Of a stretch of DNA of 60,905 nucleotides, positions 55,615 through 60,905 are shown piece after piece. The position numbers and the translations under genes are program-made. The notes below the pieces were generated by a model. The model had not been told where the DNA came from and searched no databases. It saw only the letters and a list, made by a program, of their open reading frames with translations. Positions within the stretch are counted from its first letter, which is position 1. Each line of letters begins with the position of its first letter. The stretch is from Myxococcales bacterium (GTDB taxonomy: Bacteria; Myxococcota_A; Polyangia; Polyangiales; Polyangiaceae): the NCBI GenBank assembly GCA_016212965.1, contig JACRDA010000188.1, forward strand, positions 1-60,905, given 5' to 3'.

Positions 55615-57069
55615 CTACTTCGACAGCCCCACGGGCGAGGCGTCGACGCTCCAGCGGAAGCGGTCGAGCAGCACGAGCGAGTCGACGTTGTGGTCGCCGG
55701 CGTCCCAGATCATGAACTCGATCTCCATCGTCTCGCCCGGCACGACGGGCGCCGTGTTCGTGAGCCACTCGGTGCCGCCGCCGTCGGTGAGGTTGTTGCC
55801 CCAGCCGCCCATGCCCGTGCCGACGAGCTCGAGCGTGCCCGAGGGGCAGGTGCCCGGCGGCGAGCCGAGCGGCGGGAAGCACACCTGGAAGAAGCCGTTG
55901 TTGACCGAGAGCTGCCCGCCTAGGGCGTCGATCGCGATGTTGCCGTCCGCGGGCAGGGGCAGCTCGGGCGGGTTCGCGTTCGGGTCGGGCAGCCACGAGC
56001 TCGTGAACAGCGTGACGAAGAAGTCGTTGTAGGCCTGGCAGAGGTACTCGGGGAACTCGGCCGAGTAGAATTTGACGGCGTACGAGAAGGACTTCGCGTT
56101 CGTGGGCACGCGGATACGCGCCCGTAGCGAGGCGCTGTCGTAGGCCTGCGTGCACGCGGCGCCGTTGCACGCCGGGCAGTTCGCGGGCGAGGGGAATTTC
56201 CCGCCGTGGGGCGCGAGGAAGCTCGCCGGTGCGCTCACCTGGGTGTTGCCGTTGAAGTTGCCCGTCTGGCCCGCCTGCGCGCCGTTCTGAGGGTGCACGT
56301 AGCCCACGTCGCCCGGGTCCCGCGCGGTGCCCGACGAGAGCGAGGCCATCGTGCTGCCGCGCCGCGGCGTGACGTTGCTGCCGTAGGAGGCGAGCACGCC
56401 CGTCTGCACGTTGTCGGCGGGGGGCAGCGCCGTCGCCTCGTCGGCGAGCGTGAGCGCCGTCGAGATGACGCCCCACTTCCTCTGCGCGAGCGGCGGGTTC
56501 TCCGTCGTCACTTGGCAGAGGTCCATCGCCTGGATGAGCGCGTCGCTCGTCGTCGGCGGGCTGAGGGGTGCCGGGCTGCAGTCGGCCGGCGCGACCAGAT
56601 CGGAGGTGGCCGGGTCGCAGTCGTCGTCGACGAGGTTGCCCGGGTACTCGTAGGCGCCCGGGTTCACGAGCGCCGGGGCGGAGCAGAGGTTGGGCGTGTC
56701 GCAGCAGTCGCCCTGGTTGGGTGTCCAGCCGTCGGCGTCGGCGTCGGTCTCGCCCGGATCGCCGCCCGAGCCGCCCGTGCCGACGTTGCCGGCTCCGCCG
56801 GACCCGCCGCTCGAGGTGGTGCTGCCACCGGCGGCACCGGCGCCGCCGGCGCCGCCCGAGCCACCCGGCTGGGTCGAGGTGGTCGTGCCGCCCGAGCCGC
56901 CCGTCTGGCTCGAGGTGGTCGAGGAGGACGTCGTCTGGCCGCCGCTGCCGCCGCTCGCGCCGGTGCCGTTGCCACCCGTGCCGAGGCCGGTGGTCTCGTC
57001 CGACGAGCAGGCCAGCCCCCCGGCGAGGCCGAGCGCCAGGCACGAAGCTGCCCATCCCAAGCGATTCAT
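55615..57069 (-). CDS. Lipoprotein with choice-of-anchor-L-like domain
   Basis: A 484-residue protein, ATG 57067-57069 after GGGAG. The signal peptide has lipobox LACS, and about 90 residues of Gly/Ser/Thr linker (GGSGGTTTSTQPGGSGG) follow. A DADADGW-type calcium loop and VDDDCDP lead into the C-terminal domain: MDLCQVTTENPPLAQRKWG, YAVKFYSAEFPEYLCQAYND, VNNGFFQVC and LLDRFRWSV, colinear with the upstream paralogue. It lacks that paralogue's Cys-rich repeats. It lies 25 bases from the next gene in the same direction, so an operon is likely. Confidence 0.82.
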   Translation of the reverse strand: MNRLGWAASCLALGLAGGLACSSDETTGLGTGGNGTGASGGSGGQTTSSSTTSSQTGGSGGTTTSTQPGGSGGAGGAGAAGGSTTSSGGSGGAGNVGTGGSGGDPGETDADADGWTPNQGDCCDTPNLCSAPALVNPGAYEYPGNLVDDDCDPATSDLVAPADCSPAPLSPPTTSDALIQAMDLCQVTTENPPLAQRKWGVISTALTLADEATALPPADNVQTGVLASYGSNVTPRRGSTMASLSSGTARDPGDVGYVHPQNGAQAGQTGNFNGNTQVSAPASFLAPHGGKFPSPANCPACNGAACTQAYDSASLRARIRVPTNAKSFSYAVKFYSAEFPEYLCQAYNDFFVTLFTSSWLPDPNANPPELPLPADGNIAIDALGGQLSVNNGFFQVCFPPLGSPPGTCPSGTLELVGTGMGGWGNNLTDGGGTEWLTNTAPVVPGETMEIEFMIWDAGDHNVDSLVLLDRFRWSVDASPVGLSK

Positions 57070-57104
57070 CGTCGATCTCCCGTCCGCCATCTTCACGCGG
57101 GGCC

Positions 57105-58352
57105 TCATGGCACGATGGTGGTGCAGCCGAGCACGATGTCGATCGTGCCGGCGCTGTCGGCCTTGACCTTGTTGCAGGTCCCGTCGCAGAGCAGGATCTG
57201 CTGCGGGCTCTGGTTGTCGTCGTAGTACCAGGCATCGCCGTTCGGCGGGCAGTCGGCCGGGCCCGAGACCTTCGGGAAGGGCTGCGGCCCGCCCCCGAGG
57301 CCCGGCGTGTACTCGACGTTGACCTTCGTGTAGTCGATGGTGCCCTGCTGCGGCTGCGGGATCTGGTAGACGCAGCCGAGCGCCTGACCCTGGATCTGGT
57401 TGAGCGCGTTCAGGAACTGGGCGCCTACGTCCTGCGAGGTGTCGACGAGGAACGCCGCCGTCGTGCCACCGGCCGCGGCGATGCCGTTCAGGGCCGACAG
57501 CGACGTGCCGACGCCGATGACGAAGGTGAGCACGCGGGGGGTGCCCGCGGCCGCGCCGGCGGCGATGGCATTGATGTTGGCGAGGTTCGTGTCGCACTCG
57601 GTCGGGTCGCCGTCCGTGGCGAGCACCACGATGGTCACGTGGTCGAGGTGCGCGCTCGCCCAGCTCGTCGCGTAGCTCACCGCCCCGGCGAGTGCGGCGC
57701 TCGTCGGCGTGGCGCCGACGGGCACGTGGCTGAGGAGCGAGGTGAGGACATCGGCCCTGACGGCCGGCAGCGTCTGGATCGGCACCTCGGGGGTCGCGTA
57801 GTCGAGCGTGCTGCACGAATCGACGCCGCTGCAGGTGCCGGTGCCGTTCACGACGAAGCACGAGCCGCAGCCGGCGCAGTCGGCGTTCGACTGGCACGAA
57901 GCGGGGCACTGCGCGGTCGTCACGAGCGGGAAGTACTGCAGGCCGATGCCGAGGCCGACCGCCTCGGGCTGCTGCACGAAGGCCCCGAACGCCGACGTCA
58001 CCGCGTCCCACTTGTCGCCGCCGCCGGCGACCGGGTCGGTCATCGAGCCGGACTGGTCGAACATCACGTACATGTCGAGCGGCTGCTTCTCGGCCTTGAT
58101 CGACTCGCTGGCGCAGCCGCCGCCGGCGCCCTGGTAGCCGGCCTCGCCGCCCGTGCCGGTGAAGATGAAGCCACCTTGACCGGTGCCGCCCTGATGCGAG
58201 CCACCGGCCCCGCCCACGTGGCTCGCGCCCGTGCCGTTGCCGGCTGCCGCGCCCGTTCCCTCGGCGTCGCCGGACTTGCAGGCCGCTGCCGCGCCGAGCG
58301 CGCCAGCCGTGGCGACGAGGGCGCCGAGGTAGAGGATGTTGCGTAGGGACAT
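57105..58352 (-). CDS. VWA-domain lipoprotein
   Basis: A 415-residue protein, ATG 58350-58352. The lipobox AAAC is followed by a GGAGGSHQGGTGQGG-type linker. The von Willebrand A domain has the MIDAS motif FDQSGSM (DxSxS), then VPVGATPTSAAL (Thr ligand) and VLATDGDPTECD (Asp ligand), so it should bind a metal and a protein ligand. A small Cys-rich insert (CPASCQSNADCAGCGSC) interrupts the domain. It is first of three lipoprotein genes in the same direction with 25-35-base gaps, perhaps one surface assembly. Confidence 0.85.
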   Translation of the reverse strand: MSLRNILYLGALVATAGALGAAAACKSGDAEGTGAAAGNGTGASHVGGAGGSHQGGTGQGGFIFTGTGGEAGYQGAGGGCASESIKAEKQPLDMYVMFDQSGSMTDPVAGGGDKWDAVTSAFGAFVQQPEAVGLGIGLQYFPLVTTAQCPASCQSNADCAGCGSCFVVNGTGTCSGVDSCSTLDYATPEVPIQTLPAVRADVLTSLLSHVPVGATPTSAALAGAVSYATSWASAHLDHVTIVVLATDGDPTECDTNLANINAIAAGAAAGTPRVLTFVIGVGTSLSALNGIAAAGGTTAAFLVDTSQDVGAQFLNALNQIQGQALGCVYQIPQPQQGTIDYTKVNVEYTPGLGGGPQPFPKVSGPADCPPNGDAWYYDDNQSPQQILLCDGTCNKVKADSAGTIDIVLGCTTIVP

Positions 58353-58485
58353 GCTGCTTCGACCTGTGGAGCACGTGGCCGCAGCGGCCTCGCCGCCGCT
58401 TCCAGGCACAACGTGATTTTCCAGGACATCAGACTCGGTCCCCAGCGTCAAGCGCCCGTGCCCGCCGTCTGGCACACTCGCGGCC

Positions 58486-58654
58486 ATGGGCGTCCGCGGG
58501 AGCGAGCACTTCGTCGAGCTCGAGCGCCCTCGTCGTTTTCGCCGACTCGGCGACAGTCGCCCGCCACCCCCACTACGAGGCGCTGCTCGAGGCGGCGCGG
58601 ACCGCAGGCGGCTACCGCAGTATCTGGGAGCTGCCCGAGCTGCTCGAGGGGTAG
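58486..58654 (+). pseudogene. Small frameshifted coding fragment
   Basis: ATG 58486 opens MGVRGSEHFVELER, then a one-base shift is needed to continue in LVVFADSATVARHPHYEALL and TAGGYRSIWELPELLEG, stopping at TAG 58652-58654. The second part looks protein-like but no family is recognised. The surrounding gap (58353-58800) shows nothing else. Confidence 0.25.
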
Positions 58655-58800
58655 TCAAAGGTCGTATCGGCGTGCCGCGGGGTCCCGTTGCTGCTAAAGC
58701 GCCGGGCGTCGGAATCGTGTCGCTGGACTGCGGCCATGCCGGGTCCGTGCGAGACGTCACGTCGTTCGGGCTGGGGCCGGAGATGAGGATCGGTAGCAGT

Positions 58801-60516
58801 ATGTGGAGGCGGCTCGGCACACTCGGCTCGCGGCTCGGGGCCCTGGCGGTGCTCGCGCTCGGGCTCGCCGCGGCGCCCGGCGTCGCGCGCGCCGACGATC
58901 CGCCCAAGGCCGACCCGCAGGGGGCGCCCGCCGCCGACGCCGGTCCGCCGCGGACGGGCGACGCCGGGGACGGCGCCGGCAAGGTCGAGAACCGCGCCAG
59001 CTGGAAGCGCGACGGCGTCAACCCCTGCAACACCCCCGACCCGGGCTGGGGCATCTACGACAAGTGGTCGCGCGCCCCCTCGATGGGCCAGATGATCGCC
59101 CCGGCGCACGGCGGCATCTCGAAGAGCGGCGCCTTCGACCTCATCGTGCATTTTCACGGCCACGAGGCGGTGCGCAAGGAGTTCGTCAAGACGGCGAACG
59201 GCGTCGTGCTCGTGGGCATCGACCTCGGGCTCGGCTCGGGTCCGTACTACCAGGCCTTCGCGACGCCTGCGGCGTTCGAGAAGCTGCTCGCCAGCGTCGA
59301 GGCCGAGATGGCGCGCCGCAGCGGCAACCCGAAGGCGCACGTGCGCAAGCTCGCGCTCACGTCTTGGAGCGCCGGCTACGGCTCCATCGCGCAGATCCTC
59401 GAGCAACCGGCCGGCAAGAAGGTCGACGCCGTCGTCCTCATGGACTCGCTCTACGCGGGCTACGCGGACGAGGCGCAGGGCACGCTCGACACGAGCCAGC
59501 TCCAGCCCTTCCTCAAGTTCGCGCGCCGCGCGGCGGCCGGCCACAAGCTCATGCTCGAGAGCTACTCGTCGATCCGCCCGCCCGGCTACGCGTCGACGGC
59601 CGAGGTCGCGCACTACCTCGTGGGCGAGCTCGGCGGCAAGCTCACGAAGAAGACGAAGAAGGACGTCCTCGGCCTCGAGATGTTCGAGCGCTACGACCGG
59701 GCCGGGTACCACGTCGGGGGCTTCAAGGGCCAGGACAAGCCCGACCACTGCGCCCACATCGGCCTGATGAAGGACGCGGTCAAGAAGCTGAACGCTCGTT
59801 GGAGCCCGCCGAAGGGCACCGGTCCGAAGCTCGCGAAGGACCCGGGCGCGAAGAAGGGCAAGGGCCAGAAGTCGGTCAAGGCCGGCACGCTGACCCACGT
59901 CGTGGCCTCCGGCCAGTCGCTGAAGTCGATCGCCAAGCGCTACCGGGTGACGGTGGACGAGCTGCGTGCGCTCAACGATCTCGTGCCCGGCGAGCGGCTG
60001 CAGCCCGGCCAGGAGCTCGCGCTGCCGAAGGGTGCGGTCCCGCCGAAGACCAAGGGCGACAAGTCCGAGACTGCCAAGGACAAGGCTGCCGCCAAGGACA
60101 AGGCCGCAGGCAAGGGCGACGGCGCGAAGGGCAAGAGCGCCGCCCCTGCCGTCAAGGACAAGCCCAAGCCGAAGGTGCTGCCGCCCGGTCAGGTGCACGT
60201 CGTGCGCGACGGCCAGTCGCTCAAGCTCATCGCCAAGCGCTACAAGGTGACGGTCGACGAGCTCGTCGCGTACAACGGCCTCGCCCGCAAGAACAAGCTG
60301 AAGCCGGGCGACAAGGTCGTCATTCCGCTCAGGCGGGTGCTCGCCAAGCCGCCGGCCAAGCCTGTCGCCGAGGGCGCCAAGGCCGTGGCCCCGGCGACCG
60401 CGCCGACCCCGCCCGCGCCCACGACGCCGGTCCCGGGCGCTGCCGCGGTCGCGCCCGAGTCGACCTCGCAGCCCCCGGCGTCCGGCGGGACCGCGGACGG
60501 CGCGCACGCGCGCTGA
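58801..60516 (+). CDS. Secreted hydrolase-like protein with two LysM domains
   Basis: A 571-residue protein, ATG 58801 (ATG 58783, in frame, is also possible). The signal peptide ends near AAPGVARADD. Residues about 60-330 resemble an alpha/beta hydrolase: HFHGHEAVRKEF and the nucleophile-elbow-like SWSAGYGS. Two LysM domains follow (THVVASGQSLKSIAKRYRVT and VHVVRDGQSLKLIAKRYKVT), joined by a Lys/Ala-rich linker with repeats of KDKAAAKDKAA type. LysM binds peptidoglycan, so the enzyme is probably held at the cell wall. The substrate is unknown. Confidence 0.82.
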   Translation: MWRRLGTLGSRLGALAVLALGLAAAPGVARADDPPKADPQGAPAADAGPPRTGDAGDGAGKVENRASWKRDGVNPCNTPDPGWGIYDKWSRAPSMGQMIAPAHGGISKSGAFDLIVHFHGHEAVRKEFVKTANGVVLVGIDLGLGSGPYYQAFATPAAFEKLLASVEAEMARRSGNPKAHVRKLALTSWSAGYGSIAQILEQPAGKKVDAVVLMDSLYAGYADEAQGTLDTSQLQPFLKFARRAAAGHKLMLESYSSIRPPGYASTAEVAHYLVGELGGKLTKKTKKDVLGLEMFERYDRAGYHVGGFKGQDKPDHCAHIGLMKDAVKKLNARWSPPKGTGPKLAKDPGAKKGKGQKSVKAGTLTHVVASGQSLKSIAKRYRVTVDELRALNDLVPGERLQPGQELALPKGAVPPKTKGDKSETAKDKAAAKDKAAGKGDGAKGKSAAPAVKDKPKPKVLPPGQVHVVRDGQSLKLIAKRYKVTVDELVAYNGLARKNKLKPGDKVVIPLRRVLAKPPAKPVAEGAKAVAPATAPTPPAPTTPVPGAAAVAPESTSQPPASGGTADGAHAR

Positions 60517-60547
60517 GCCACGGGCCGGCGACCATCTCCCGCGACGC

Positions 60548-60905
60548 ATGGCGCTCGACAAGGCCGCGTTCGACGCCCTGTTCACCGCGATCCGCGGGGC
60601 GAGCTCGGCGCGCACGTGGTCGCGCGGCATCGAGCTGTCCCGCACGGGTGCGGTCCGCAGCATCGAGCCGCAAGGCAAGGCGGGCGAAGAGCTGCACGTC
60701 CGGGTCCGCACCCCCGGCCGGGCGATCGCGCCGAGCGTCATCCTGTACCCGGTCGACGAGGGCTGGACGTGCGACTGCGACGCGCCCGAGGACAGCTGCG
60801 AGCACGCCGTGGCGGCCGTGCTCGTGTGCCGCAAGCTCGCCGAGACGGGGGAGCTCGGCGCGCGCGCGGAGCTCGCGGACCCGAGCCCGCCGCCGGCGCC
60901 CGCTG
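60548..60905 (+). CDS. SWIM zinc-finger protein, 5' part
   Basis: 119 codons from ATG 60548 are visible before the window ends. WTCDCDAPEDSCEHAVAAVL fits the SWIM motif CxCx(n)CxH, a zinc-binding module for DNA or protein contact. Such domains often stand at the N-terminus of, or next to, SNF2-type helicases; whether this one does lies outside the window. Confidence 0.8.
   Translation, partial: MALDKAAFDALFTAIRGASSARTWSRGIELSRTGAVRSIEPQGKAGEELHVRVRTPGRAIAPSVILYPVDEGWTCDCDAPEDSCEHAVAAVLVCRKLAETGELGARAELADPSPPPAPA

Overview
The window is about 61 kb of very GC-rich DNA (third codon positions almost all G or C). It reads like a chromosome segment of a large-genome myxobacterium, class Polyangia / Myxococcota. 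The signs are three Hanks-type Ser/Thr kinases, many secreted lipoproteins with Gly/Ser/Thr linkers of the GGSGG-TTSS type, choice-of-anchor-L-like and delta-60-repeat proteins, NtrC-type regulators, multiheme cytochromes, frequent GTG starts and many ATGA overlaps. This assignment is from gene style only; no rRNA or other marker is present.

Layout. 1-9.4 kb: a truncated kinase, a TerB-P450 fusion, a peroxiredoxin-like lipoprotein that reads through an in-frame TGA (probable selenocysteine), Ppx/GppA phosphatase, an MFS transporter, small lipoproteins, an element with inverted-repeat ends around a broken four-helix-bundle (S23/IVP) gene, and an RRM RNA-binding protein. 9.5-15.4 kb: release factor 3, a lysophospholipid acyltransferase, an epimerase, aspartate-semialdehyde dehydrogenase (asd) and a coupled unknown. 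15.6-28.2 kb: a TerB-like protein, a kinase with a repeat tail, two very large transglutaminase-like (DUF3857-type) secreted proteins, one of them interrupted by an amber codon, and a pair of ArsA/GET3-like ATPases.

28.3-40.7 kb is the most interesting region. A membrane histidine kinase with two haem-attachment motifs in its sensor domain is encoded with one NtrC-type regulator and divergently from a second. Next to them a six-gene minus-strand operon encodes a 7-haem cytochrome with a membrane anchor, a cytochrome b, a lipoprotein with 25 haem motifs, and three membrane-anchored GcvH-like proteins that lack the lipoyl lysine. Upstream of the first operon gene lie a near-consensus sigma-54 promoter and two copies of a 15-bp palindrome at enhancer distance. 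The simplest reading is a redox- or haem-sensing two-component system that switches on a quinol-to-periplasm electron-transfer chain with unknown GcvH-fold partners.

40.8-60.9 kb: a third kinase with a membrane tail, a ceramidase-like membrane protein, secreted Cys-rich and delta-60 proteins, a two-receiver regulator beside mutS2, a PhoD-like phosphatase, a prokaryotic pentameric ligand-gated channel, a fold-back repeat (with a shorter relative at 15.5 kb), a run of three secreted lipoproteins, a LysM/hydrolase protein and the start of a SWIM zinc-finger gene. No tRNA, rRNA, CRISPR array, integrase or transposase gene was seen.
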